In this document: positions 24,509-34,980 of the stretch, piece by piece
Layout: every line of letters starts with the position of its first letter
Numbering within the stretch: position 1 is the stretch's first letter
Source: Ophioderma brevispina
Taxonomy: Eukaryota; Echinodermata; Ophiuroidea; Amphilepidida; Ophiodermatidae
DNA: 64,000 nt
Assembly: GCA_023653785.1 (NCBI GenBank)
Contig: JAMKCH010057135.1
Location: 1 to 64,000, forward strand
Reading direction: 5' to 3'
The notes under the pieces: generated by a model
Told to the model about the DNA's origin: nothing
The model's input: only the letters and a program-made list of their open reading frames with translations
Database searches by the model: none
Position numbers and translations under genes: made by a program

Positions 24509-24525
24509 TCTAGACTCGTGGCAAT

Positions 24526-24747
24526 AGGCATTTTATATTTAATAGAAAAATAGGCTGAATTTTTGTATTTCTTCCTATAGGGGGAAAAGAAATTGCCACA
24601 TTTTTTGTACAAAAAAAAAACAGTTCTCAGCTTATCCTTTCAGACAGGGATTATTGTGCTAGAGAGCCTTAACCACCAGTTGCCAAATCAGGAATTCATA
24701 TTTTAGGGGGACTCCTGTATTGAAATCTCTCAAAAGGTGAGCTTTAA
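24526..24747 (-). mobile_element. TTAA-type MITE, right half (interrupted)
   Basis: This resumes the match to the reverse complement of 40812-41164: AGGCTGAATTTT.GTATTT, TCCTATA, TTTTGTAC, TTCTCAGCTTA, ATCCTTT, GGA..CCTG, GAAATCTCTC and a final CTTTAA. Joined to 18991-19131 the total length is close to the intact copy, so one MITE was split by the DIRS-like insertion. Confidence 0.78.
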
Positions 24748-25249
24748 GAGGAATGCAATTTATTTGTACACTTAAATATATATGTATGGTGCCTGGTGGT
24801 GTTTATAAAAAAATAAGTATCCTTATCTATGACTATATTTTAAAGAGAAAAAATGGGGAAAATTGGCCGATATTAAAAAAAGAACATGTTGTGAGCACAA
24901 TAATGTGTTATCCAGGGAAAATACTGCCTCCTTTATGGTGTCCATTTTTATTCTAAAAGCGTAGATGAAACTGCATCTCAAGCCACGGTGACGAACAACA
25001 TGTTGGCAAATGAACTTGAGATGAAAGATAGGTTATTGAAAACGCTTAAAGCGAGCCATGCTTGCTGTACCAACGGGCCAGCTTGGCAAAACCTGCTGCC
25101 CCACATTGAGAAATTTTAATATGTTCCTCTTTTCTCATTGAGGCTTAGCTATTTTCAGTTTTACGTTGGGCAAGTTTAGAATTTATGTGTGCCTGTTCAG
25201 CTCAAAAGCAAAATGTATGAATATTAAAGGGACACTGATGCTTTAGCTT
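24748..25249. other. Unassigned DNA
   Basis: No gene is seen. TTAAAGGGACAC at 25224 resembles a TTAA-type MITE end, but I found no partner. Confidence 0.4.
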
Positions 25250-25790
25250 GTCTAAAAACTACCAACGATCGCGATTGGGTTGAATCCTCTGAGAGAAATC
25301 GGCGGATTTGGTTGCCCCAAAGCAAAGTCTACCCGCGATACAAAATTAAAACAAACCTTGAAACCCTCTGACACCTTCCATCCGTTCACCTCTATTATTC
25401 GGCTACCCATTCTTCACAATTTTTTCTCCTCTCCCCCCCTGACATTTGCACCCCTTTTTCGTTATTTCCTCTTTTTACGAGGACACTTAAGGGATGCTTA
25501 AAAGCACCATCCCCGCCTCTTCCAATCCTCGTGTAATAAGCTTACACTTTATAAGGAAGCTCATCTGGGTTAAGAGTTCTCCACCGGTTTTCCCCCCTCA
25601 GCCCCAAACGAAAGTGGAAAAACTCCCGATCCGACTCTCGTCCAAATTAAATAACGAGATTCGGCTCAACTCCTCCCCCCCCCGCTCTACGCCTAATGTC
25701 ATTCAAACTTGAAGTATTAAACACCTTCTTTGAAATCGTAAGAGTCCTCCCGATTTGGTTGACGAGCTTTTGCTGTTTGGATATATGGAA
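25250..25790. other. Less AT-rich island, unidentified
   Basis: Composition shifts to C-rich, with several CpGs, against AT-rich flanks. Two adjacent + frames overlap by 8 bases (25280-25501 and 25494-25712, 73 and 72 codons). The predicted peptides are proline- and serine-rich without motifs. The compositional style is like the interior of the DIRS-like element, so it may be another decayed retroelement piece. I cannot name it. Confidence 0.3.
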
Positions 25791-25817
25791 CGAACGTCTA
25801 ACTGTATCTAGAGGAAA

Positions 25818-26800
25818 TCAAGTTTATTATTATTATTTTATTTATTTTATTTTTAAACTTTCTTAGGCAGGGGTAGCCCCTTCAGTGACAGAGCAATGAT
25901 TTCCAAGGAGGGCCCTGCATATATACACATTGTACGAATGAAAACTTTAAAGACATTTAACATAAGATAAAAAATACTTAAACACAGACAAAATTAAATA
26001 AGCAATGAGTATAAAATGAACTATAGACATCTCCAGTAGTACAAAATGCTATGGGGATTTACCAAGTAGATGCTTAAGCGGAGATTAGACTAATTGTTTA
26101 TAGTTACAGCGGATATCAGAAGGAGACTGTTCCATATTGGTTGCTTCATATGGAACGTACGTTTCCCTGTATTTAGGTTCCAAGGTGATTCGTACAAAGC
26201 AGAGTTTGGGGTTTGACTTCTGGTACCCTTTATAAAAGGAACTGCGTGCCTAAGTGAACTGAGAGGAAAGGTAACCTGGGGCAAGGACTTTGAAGCATTT
26301 AAAAAGAAGCATAGTATATGGGTTATACAATCGAAAACCCCTCTAAGGTTTGTTCCACTGCAGCTGTACACATCAAGTCTTTAACAGGAGTTCTAATGTC
26401 AGCTGATAACAATAAAGGCGAGCTAATCCTTTTGAAGAATGAAGTGTATGCATAGATCGTTAGTTACAGTTCGACCAGACCAGGGCTTGCCAATAGTCAA
26501 AATGTGGAGACAATTGACTTTGCAAGCATAACAAGAGTATCTTTTGGAATATAAATTTAAGTCTTCTTTATAACACCACATCGTTTAGAAATACAGCAGA
26601 CATTGATTGATATGATCACACCACGAATCAGAGAGTGTCACCAAAAATTACACCAAGATATTTAACACCTGGTCAACCTTCAATAGTATCATTATTACAG
26701 TGAGAGAACATTTGAAAATTATTGAGGAACTGAGGTAAAACATACTTTTGTTACTTTATGGTATTTGTCACAACATTTATTCGGATGAAATGTGCAAACT
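25818..26800 (-). mobile_element. 5'-truncated non-LTR retrotransposon, minus strand
   Basis: Read on the minus strand, a decayed carboxy-terminal reverse-transcriptase region (26800 down to about 26100) is followed by a 3' non-coding part and an A-rich simple tail of TAA/AAAT units at about 25818-25855. Loss of the 5' end and the tail indicate target-primed insertion. It differs in tail and in 3' sequence from the LINE at 1.76 kb, so it is a separate family or subfamily of the CR1/Jockey group. Confidence 0.72.
26090..26740 (-). pseudogene. LINE reverse transcriptase C-terminal fragment (decayed)
   Basis: Minus-strand blocks in order: KYLGVIFGDTL (about 26685-26635), the usual YLG...FD strand after the palm; LLCLQSQLSPHFDYWQALVW (about 26540-26480), matching the L..L..PHFDY...VW segment; LFKCFKVLAPGYLSSQF (about 26320-26260), matching the FKCLNGLAPxYL block; and MEQSPSDIR (about 26130-26110), matching the WNSLPxDIR block near the protein's end. 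The frame changes and stops intervene. Catalytic boxes are upstream of the truncation and absent, so this is a non-functional remnant. Confidence 0.72.
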
Positions 26801-27112
26801 TCTACCAATCGGGTACTGAAGAAAGGACCCTGATCCTCAAGTCTGCCTTTAAGTATGATCACTATAATCAATGTCTGTTTAATTTTCCCTGTTTTGTTAA
26901 TTGCTTTGCCGTTTTGGGCTAATGGTTATTGACCAATGTGGAGGTTAACTGATAGAAAGCCATCACATTAGGTCTGCTTCAATCCCGGTTGTCTCACAGT
27001 TGCCAGTGACACAATGATGGACCAGCGTACTATTTGAAGAAGTAAACCAAAACATTTTAATGAAATAAAAAAATTAAGACTAAAGTTACAATAAACGTAA
27101 AGAATGGCAAGA
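26801..27112. other. Unassigned DNA
   Basis: No feature is supported between the LINE fragment and the hairpin at 27113. Confidence 0.4.
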
Positions 27113-27211
27113 GTTCCATATGTCCCTCACCCTATGAATTCTGCAACATTATCCTGTGGTTTATTCCATCCAAACGGCTGCAGCCTTCATAGGGGAAGGG
27201 CCATATGGAAC
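27113..27211. repeat. Fold-back hairpin, ~33-bp arms
   Basis: GTTCCATATGtCCCT..CCCTATGAA..CTGCA at 27113-27145 is complementary to TGCAG..TTCATAGGG..AGGGcCATATGGAAC at 27179-27211, with a loop of about 33 bp. It is probably a small fold-back element; no flanking duplication is clear. Confidence 0.7.
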
Positions 27212-29012
27212 CTTTTTGGGGAAATTAATAGTCATGAAAACATTTAACATTGAAGAGAAACAATAAACACCCCCATAAGTATGCTACGGAACTGTCCATT
27301 GAACCTCCAATAATGTGAAACCTGTGGTTTAGTGGTAATAAATAAAAATTCACACTATTTGGCTGTATGGACTTCACTCAATTTCTTTACGGATTCCTAG
27401 ATAGGACTCACTATATAAAAAGTAGTATCTTGCTACCATGTCCTCATATTTTATATATTTCATTCAAAAAAATTGGTATTAATTTCTGGAATTGGGGAGA
27501 GTAGGAAAGTACGGAACTTCACCTGACAAAATCTGTATCAAAATAATGTGAAAAGAGCGGGTGTGTTCAAATACGAGGGAGGGTTCTCAAACCAGTGACC
27601 ATATTCAGTGTGTCACCAATTGGTCTCATTTTCAGCTTGTAGGCATCCATGGGATGATACTTTAATGGCAATTAGTGTATAAAGGTGGTCTTTTTTTTTC
27701 AAAATGTCATTAGAAATTAGGCAAATTTCCCCAATTTGGAGCCACCATTTCCCCACAATCTGTTAAAACAGAAAAAATTTTTGAAGAAAGAAGGAAAAAA
27801 TCCCAACTGGCAAATATGTGTTAATTTGGTAAAATAATCTCCATATATACTATGAGTCTCATTTCATTTAAAATGGTCAGATATAGGTCAGGACTACTAT
27901 AGGTTGAGACTATTGGGGTATACTCCTACCTAAAACCAAACTGAGTAGAGAACTCTTTGGGGTTTCAACTTTATTAGGCCCAGTTAGGTACACTTGACCG
28001 GGTGAGAGTTTAAGGCCAAGAAAAAAAGAGACTTGTCGCACTTACCCTGGGCATAAAGATGGGAGACACTTTATGATGCTAGGACCCTATACAATGAGTC
28101 CCATTTTGTTTTGTTTTTTAAGTTGTCGGAAAAAAGAACTAAAAATTTGCTCCTGTGAAGTGGCAAGACAAAGAAGAAAAGAAAAACTGGACAAAAAAGA
28201 CAATTTAAACAAATAATTTTGGCATAGTGCTGTGCTCATGTCTTAAAAAAAACATAGTCAGTGCAGAAGGTGAACCAACATTAGAGCCTAATTCCATTTA
28301 ATTGCGTTGAATTGACATCTTTATCCTACAGGGAAGGGTAAGGAAATGACGAAACTACCAACAGAATTTTTTCCCAGACCACACCAAGGAATCTCTTACG
28401 ACGAGCTTCAAGAGAGCTCACCCTTATAGCCACCTTGACGCAGACGGAGAAACAGTGGCAGTATCGTTTCTATGGAGTAGATAGATCAAGTGGAGTAATG
28501 TGTAAACGCTTTGTGCTCAAGTTCTGGCCGTATTTGTTTATAAATATCCGCATGAAATTGTGCTGTCCCCCGTGCCTGGAGGTTAACCCTACTAAAAGGC
28601 AACAGACTTGAAAAAGGACCAAAATATCACATAAAAGCTGTGGAATTAGCAAGATGAAATTCGAATGGTTAGAAAAATAGAAGAGTTAATTTTGAGAATG
28701 GACGGGCAAATAGGTAAATAGGTGACTTGTTGTGCTGCAGAAGAGAATGCTAATCATGAAATGAAAGGTCTGTCAAGTCGCAGGGGGGGAAATTAAGATG
28801 TTATCAGAAAAATAGTGGTTGGCCATGTTTTTAAACATGGACTTCAATTGGTGCTAGGGGACGATGCCGAGTGTATTCCTTACAGGGATGATTTCATATG
28901 AGTTTGATCAAGTCCCTGTAGGAGTACAAGGGTTTAACTTACACAAAAAAAACGACACGTTCAGCGGCTTGATCTGTTGCGTGCAGATATCACAAGTCAT
29001 TTTGCTCGTGCA
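27212..29012. other. Unassigned DNA
   Basis: No gene or repeat is recognised. Confidence 0.4.
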
Positions 29013-29525
29013 CAAAAAAAAATTAATTGTGGAACCTGCGGAACCCGGATCTTCGCCCAAGTTACCAGTGTCACAACCATTTCTGGTATGGGACAAAGCT
29101 AGCTAGAAAGTTAATTTGTGTAAATTAAGGTTCTATGTGGTTAGAGGAAAAGCAGACCACCAAAAAAAGCCAGTTTAGCCTAATTTTAGTGGACAGGTTA
29201 TTTTTCTAGCCACATAGAAATGCTGCCAAGTCACCATGTTGCATCTCACTTTAATATACCATTGGATAAATTTCACATTGACACTCACAGAGAATAGAAA
29301 TGAATGGATTATACTCCTTAACTATCGTTCCATATTAGATAGGCAAACAACCAATGATATTGCGTATTGCAAACAAAAAACCCCGCCCACCCCCTGAATT
29401 AAGAATATATGCCCAAATGCACAATTGACACGCACACACTTGGATGCTAGTCTTCCACTCACCAACCAATTACAAGGCGATCATTCTTGACTGAATTTGG
29501 GAAGAAGAGGACTGTCAAACACTGA

Positions 29526-29706
29526 CTATACGTTTTGTTCGGTCTGGAGTTTGAGGGTGACATAATGACGCGACTCTGCATTCGCTGTAGCGTCGATTGT
29601 TGCTGCCTTATTCGAGTGCATCATAAAAATGCTGCAATTGACGGTCAGTGCGTGCGTTTCTAGGGCGCAAACCTTAACTCGCAAGTGACGTCACCTCAAA
29701 CGTGTG
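29526..29706 (+). mobile_element. TIR element, GTTCGGTCT family, copy in unit A
   Basis: The left end has GTTCGGTCTGGAGTTTGAGG followed by GTGACAT; the right end has GTGACGTCACCTCAAACG, an inverted partner of the inner part. It has the same internal blocks (CTGCATT, AATGCTGCAATTGA, GTGCGTTTCTAGGGCGCAAA) as 31549-31726 and as the better-preserved reverse copy at 42507-42697. There is no coding capacity. Confidence 0.65.
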
Positions 29707-30723
29707 TGTATGTGGGACCAGAGTAAGAATGTTTAGTTAGATATTAGTAACCTAGCAAATAGTTCCTTGTATTTGCAACGCCTAACTTCCTGTTAATGAA
29801 TTTAGTGTACACTGATTCCCCTGGGGGTGTGTAGGGTACAGCAAGGGTGTGCAAGGCATTTGAGATCAAGGTCACAGGGTCAAATTGAGGCCATTATCTG
29901 CCGTGAAAATGTTCAAGCTGAATGTTCACTAGCAGTGTCACTAGCATGTTAAACATTTCCTCCCATTGCAAAATCTAAACTCCATAATGAACAAAATGAC
30001 AATAATCCTCAGGGGTTGCAAGCAAGGGTGCCAAGCTGTTAACCCCCCTGGGTCAAGGGTCACATGACGTCAAATGTTATTCATAATGCAGAGTCTGCAG
30101 TTCCCTGAAAGGGGACAATCATGGCATGAAAAAAAAAATTGACATAATGAGAAGGACCTTACTGAAATCACTTCCACGGTGTGAAAACAATTTGGAATGT
30201 TTACATTCTGGTAAAAACCAGTTTTTAAAACAGGAAGGAGTTCCAGGGGGAGGTTGGCAGTTTTGTGGCACTTCTGGAACATAAAAGCAGGGTTTTCACA
30301 TCCCTGACCGAAATTACAGTGTATTCTAGCATGTTTTGTGAACACAATTCAAAAAAGCATTCAGACCGAGATTCAGGCATTGTACTTGTTAGTAAGGATA
30401 ATAGGCTCTTGTAGTAAGATATTGATCTGGCAAGGGAACGAGGGATTAATTAACCGGAATTAGCACATATACAATGGCAATGGTCTGTGAGTGATGACAA
30501 CATACTTTTTCAGTTTGGTAAATGTGGCAGTAATGTCAGCTCCTCTGTTCCAGGAATTGCCACAAATTGCCACCGAAGGACTGGATGCTTTCAGAAGAAT
30601 TCATTTGCCCAAGTCCAAGGGAACCATGGGGGAGAGCGGGTCTTTCTGAATGTATTATCATAGCTCGCCTATACAGATTATTCATCCCGAAACGAGCACC
30701 CGAATAAATCCCAGCAAGTGACC

Positions 30724-30815
30724 CCACCGGGATTCGAAACCCAGGATTTTTGGGAATTTTTTTTTGGTATTTGCGCCACAGGCACAGCACCCTAAACGCT
30801 AGGCCACGCTTTCCC
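30724..30815 (-). ncRNA. tRNA-like SINE head, copy in unit A (pseudo)
   Basis: On the minus strand an A-box-like GTGGCCTAGCGTTTAGG and a B-box-like GGTTTCGAATCC (one extra T) are separated by an enlarged variable region with a T/A run. These resemble RNA polymerase III promoter boxes of tRNA-derived SINEs. No acceptor stem can form, so this is not a working tRNA. Confidence 0.55.
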
Positions 30816-31548
30816 ACAATGATTCATGATTGCTGCATATCTAGTGTCATTAGCTCAGTCACATTAACATCATGGTTTTATTAATCACAAGACTTTTGCC
30901 ATAAAAATGTCATCCATTTTATATTTAGTAGATTATGTAATATAGTAAACAAGATACAGGAAAAAAACTAAACTCACTTCTCATAAGCATGAGGCAACAT
31001 TCTGTATTCGTAGACCGCATGTGTACACACTTTTCATTTACGTATTTTCTGTGTTAAAAAAAAAAATTGTGAAACTGCGGAACCAGGATCTTTCGCCCAA
31101 GTTGCCAGTTTCAAAACCATTTTCTGGTATGGTGACAAAGCTAGAAAGTTTAATTTGTGTAAATTAAAGGTTCTATGTGGTAGAGGAAAGCAGACCACAA
31201 AAAAGCCAGTTTAGCCTAATTTTAGTGGACAGGTATTTTTCTAGCCACATAGAAATGCTGCCAAGTCATGCCATGTTGCATCTCACTTAAATATACCATT
31301 GGATTAATTTCACATTGACACTCACAGAGCAACTAGAAATGAATGTTATTATACTCTTAAAATATTGTCTCATATTAGATAGGCAACAACCAATGATATT
31401 GCGTATTTGCAAACAAAACCCCGCCCACTGAATAAGAATATATGCCCAAATGCACAATTGACACGCACACACTTGGATGCTAGTCTTCCACTCAAAATTA
31501 CAAGCGATCATTCTTGAATGAATTTGGAAGAGGACTGTCAAACACTGA

Positions 31549-31726
31549 CTATACTTTGTTCGGTCTGGAGTTTGAGGGTGACATAATGACGCGACTCTGC
31601 ATTCGCTTTAGCATTTCGATTGTGCTGCCTTTATTTGCGTGCATAAAATGCTGCAATTGAAAGGTCAGTGCGTGCGTTTCTAGGGCGCAAAACTTAACTC
31701 GCACAGTGACGTCACCCTCAAACTGT
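31549..31726 (+). mobile_element. TIR element, GTTCGGTCT family, copy in unit B
   Basis: Same element as in unit A, carried by the duplication. Ends read CTTTGTTCGGTCTGGAG and GTGACGTCACCCTCAAACT. Confidence 0.65.
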
Positions 31727-32704
31727 GTGTATGTGGGACCAGAGTAAGAATGTTTAGTTAGAATATTAGTAACCTAGCAAAGTCCTTGTATTTGCAACGC
31801 CTAACTTCCATGTTTAATGAAATTTATTGACAATGATCCCCTGGGGGTGTAGGGTACCAGCAAGGGTGTCAAGGCATTTTGAGATCAAGGTCACAGGGTC
31901 AAATTGAGGTCATTATCTGCAGTGAAAATGTCAAGCTGAAATGTTTACATAGCATGTTAACCTAGCATGTTAAATTCCTCCCATTTGCAAAATCTAACTC
32001 CATAATGAAACACATTGACAATAATCCTCAGGGGGTGCAAGCAAGGGTGCCAAGACATTTTAAGGTCAAGGTCAAATGACGTCAAATGTCTATTCATAAT
32101 GCAGAGTCATGAGTTCCCTTAAAGGGACATAATGGCATGAAAAAAAAATTGACATAATGAGAAGGACCCTTACTGAAATCACTTCCACGAGTTTGAAAAC
32201 AATTTGGATGTTTACATTCTGTAAAAACAGTTAAAACAGGAAGAGTTCCAGGGGGAGGTGGCAGTTTGTGGCAATTTCTGGAACATAAAAGCAAGGTGTT
32301 CACATCCCTGACAGAATTTACAGTGTATCTAGCATGTTTTGTGACACAATTCAAAAGCATTCAGACCGAGATTCAGGCATTGTACTTGTAGTAAGATAAT
32401 AGGCTTGTAGTAAGATATTGATCTGGCAAGGGAAAGATGGATTAGCCGGGATTAGCACATATACAATGGCAATGGTTTGTGAGCTGATGACAACATACTT
32501 TTCAAGTTTGGTAAATGCTGGCAGTAATGTCAGCATCCTTGTTCCAGAAATTGCCACAAATTGCCACCGAAGGACTGGATGCTTTCAGAATTCATTTGCC
32601 CAATTCCAAGTGAACCATGGGGGAGAGCGGTATTCTGAATGTAATCAATAGCTCGTATACAGATTAAATCCAGAACTGAGCACCCGAATAAATCCCAGCA
32701 AGTG

Positions 32705-32800
32705 ACCCCACCGGGATTCGAACCCAGGATTTTTGGTAAATTTTTTTTGGTAAATTTGCGCCACATGCAAGCACCCTAACTGCTAGGCCACGCTTTCCCA
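32705..32800 (-). ncRNA. tRNA-like SINE head, copy in unit B (pseudo)
   Basis: Minus strand: the A-box-like GTGGCCTAGCAGTTAGGG and an intact B box GGTTCGAATCC. Between them TTGC-ATGTGGC-GCAA can form an anticodon-like arm, followed by a long A/T-rich variable region. This suggests descent from a type II (Ser- or Leu-like) or otherwise expanded tRNA. The acceptor stem is missing. Confidence 0.58.
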
Positions 32801-33047
32801 CAATGATTCATGATTTGTCTGCAATATCTATTGCCATTAGCTCAGTCACATTCACATCATGTGTTTTAGTAATCAAAAGAATTTTGCAAATAAAAATGTC
32901 ATCCATTTTATATTTAGTAGATTATGTAATATAGTAAACAAATACAGGAAAACTAAACTCAGTCTCATAAGCATGAGAGCAACATTCTGTATTAGTAGAC
33001 CTGTGTACACACTTTTCACTTTACGTTATTTTCCTGTGTAAAAAAAA

Positions 33048-33348
33048 ACAGGTAATGTTGTCAATGTGAAAGTTTGTTGTAAAGGCTGTACAAATACTTT
33101 TTGGTATTAAGAAATTATGCAGTGTAGGCATGCATTTGTAAAGTGGCAACAAATTATATTTATCTCTGACAAGTAAGTTATTATAACTTGTATTTTGCAA
33201 ATCTATGGTTCAACATAAAATCTGCATAAAAGTTTTGTTTCAAAAATTTCAGTTGATTTTGATCATTTTTCCATTAAAAATAAGAGTAAATATTTGTATC
33301 ACAGTGCCAAAATAGGCCACTGTGTTGTAACTTCTGTTTGATTTTTGT
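33048..33348. other. Unassigned DNA
   Basis: No feature is supported. 'ggccactgtgttgtaacttctgt' near 33315 faintly resembles the motif at 7897-8000. Confidence 0.4.
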
Positions 33349-33870
33349 GTCGCCTGCCCTAAATTGTGTCGCCTGCCCTAAGGCAGGAAGACACATAGGG
33401 ATCACTTTGTCCACTGTAGTTGTCTGTTGTTGATGTCTGTTGTTGATGTCTGTTGTCTGTTGTTGATGTCTGTTGTCTATTGTTGATGTCTGTTGTTTGT
33501 TGTTGATGTCTGTTGTGAAAAAGGGTTAACATTTGCCTGTAATATCCTCATACTTTGATGGATTTAAACCAAACTTGGGTCACAGGTGCAACATGGCATC
33601 CCCCACTTGTTGATGAGGTCAAAGGTCACATGCCAAGGTGAAAGTTCGTGTGAGGTCAAGTTGTAAAATAGGCTGAAAATGTAAAATTGACCTCATTTGA
33701 AAAGTTGAAGTTCAATTGGAACCAAACTTGAATCATAGGTGCAACATGGGATCCCTCATTTGTTGATAGGTCAAAGGTCACATATCAAGGTCAAAGGTCA
33801 TGGTAGGCCTATCATTCACTAACCGCGATGGCAGGCGACACAAGCGGTCCGAGGACCGATGTATTTTTTA
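33349..33870 (+). mobile_element. AGGTCA-rich dispersed element, copy 1
   Basis: The left end GTGTCGCCTGCC (33349, and again at 33367 within a short hairpin with GGCAGG..GACAC) is mirrored by GGCAGGCGACAC at the right (33831-33842). A (TGTTGTTGATGTC)n minisatellite lies at 33421-33515. Then come ~125-bp units with three intact AGGTCAAAGGTCA sites (33615-33627, 33768-33780, 33788-33800). After the right inverted repeat a small stem-loop, CGGTC-CGAG-GACCG, precedes TGTATTTTT. There is no coding capacity. Confidence 0.75.
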
Positions 33871-34534
33871 TATTAAATGTAAACAAAAGCTGAACAGAGA
33901 GAAAAATGGAATTAGACTGTTGGCATTTAAGAAGAGTTCTGATGGGGTGATCAAATGGTTCAGAGCTAGAGTCTTTTGGCTAGAAAATAAATAACTCTAG
34001 AAACAAATTTAGAAAGAGCATTTCATCACATGTCCTTATTTACATGTATACACTATAAATTATCACATATGTTTTTTAGAAAATGAAAAAATGTGCCCAT
34101 TGATTTTGGAGGACCTTTCTTGAGGAAAAAAATTAAACTTATTCCTCCCACGCAGTCCATACAGCCATTAAACGGTGGTGTTAAGAACTGCATATTTTTG
34201 GTAAATGAAAAGTAACAATTTAACTGGCATATCTGCTAGGAGCAATAAAGCCCACATGACATTACTGAAATGAGGCACATGGAATTTGTTTTAGGGGATC
34301 ACTTGAATTCATAAAAACCCTAATTGCGTAGGAAGGTTTTATTGCTGTGTTTGTAATATTGAGTCACAGTCCTATACAGACCTTTCTTGGAAGGCCATTT
34401 ATAGTTTCAAGTGAAGTGTTCTTTTTTGGGGGGAAGGGAAAGGTATAGAATTTTAATTTTCATTCTAGCTCACTATATGTGGTAACATTTAGACATGCAG
34501 TATGCAGACTACACATTTCAAATTTAAACATACA
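33871..34534. other. Unassigned DNA
   Basis: No feature is supported. Confidence 0.4.
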
Positions 34535-34781
34535 GGCTGGTATTCTGAAAGGGAGTCTAAATTCAGACCTGGGTTTAAACCAGGTTAGTCCTACATGAGT
34601 GGACCTTTTTTCCTCCCAATATACTCGAAAAATGTGCTGTAATGGGTGAGAAAATTCCTCATGGATGGGTCGGATGAGGAACTTTCACCGTATTTTGAAA
34701 GGAAAAAAGGTCCATTCTTGTAGGACTATCCCTGGTTTAAACCCATGTCTAAAAGTTAGTCTCCATTTCAGAATACCAGCC
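34535..34781. mobile_element. Palindromic MITE with ACA target duplication
   Basis: GGCTGGTATTCTGAAA at the left is mirrored by TTTCAGAATACCAGCC at the right. Complementarity continues for about 80 bp through GGTTTAAACCAGG, AGTCCTACA and GGACCTTTTTTCC. ACA flanks both ends (34532-34534 and 34782-34784). A 3-bp duplication and GG-starting ends fit PIF/Harbinger-type elements, but this is an inference. Confidence 0.75.
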
Positions 34782-34980
34782 ACAGACTGTAACCAAGTCA
34801 GAAATCCAGCAAACTTCTTCTTCAACTTCCAGCTACATTGAAATTACTGTATAGAATTAACCAAAACGGTACTTTTTTTGTCTCACAAGGATCACTTTTT
34901 GCACTGTGGGTTTCTGTCACACCTGCTCTGATTGTTTTTTAATTTTGTATTGAACTTGGACCCTTAGCTATGGTTGCATC

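Larger units (their letters stand above)
19132..24515 (+). mobile_element. DIRS-like tyrosine-recombinase retrotransposon (decayed, ~5.4 kb)
   Basis: DIRS elements copy through RNA and integrate a circular DNA with a tyrosine recombinase instead of a DDE integrase. The hallmarks visible here are inverted terminal repeats of about 170-190 bp (19138-19309 and 24319-24508), an internal complementary region (24171-24243) that mirrors both outer ends, and no evident target-site duplication. Coding traces lie on the + strand in the expected order: reverse transcriptase (20.9-21.3 kb), a pol linker block (22.9 kb) and tyrosine recombinase (23.6-23.96 kb). Base composition is clearly less AT-rich than the flanks. 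All frames are broken. The flanks are two halves of one MITE, which fixes the insertion interval. The right border could lie anywhere up to about 24527. Confidence 0.8.
29013..31054. repeat. 2-kb tandem duplication, copy A
   Basis: This begins at an A-run followed by ATTAATTGTGGAACCTGCGG and aligns end to end with 31055-33047. It carries a TIR element (about 29526-29706), an AGGTCA-containing stretch near 29870 and a tRNA-like SINE head (30724-30815). It is about 50 bp longer than copy B, chiefly through scattered one-base insertions. Confidence 0.9.
31055..33047. repeat. 2-kb tandem duplication, copy B
   Basis: Direct partner of 29013-31054, ending at CCTGTGTAAAAAAAA. Differences from copy A are mostly single-base gaps in or near homopolymers, with fewer substitutions. 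The junction lies in the A-run at 31055-31065. Confidence 0.9.

Noticed and set aside
32705..32800. Functional tRNA gene on the minus strand
   Set aside because: The B box is intact, but there is no acceptor stem and the variable region is too long. A SINE head explains it better.
33844..33870. Helitron 3' end (hairpin near terminus)
   Set aside because: The stem-loop is followed by TGTATTTTT, not CTRR, and the element has inverted ends, which Helitrons lack.
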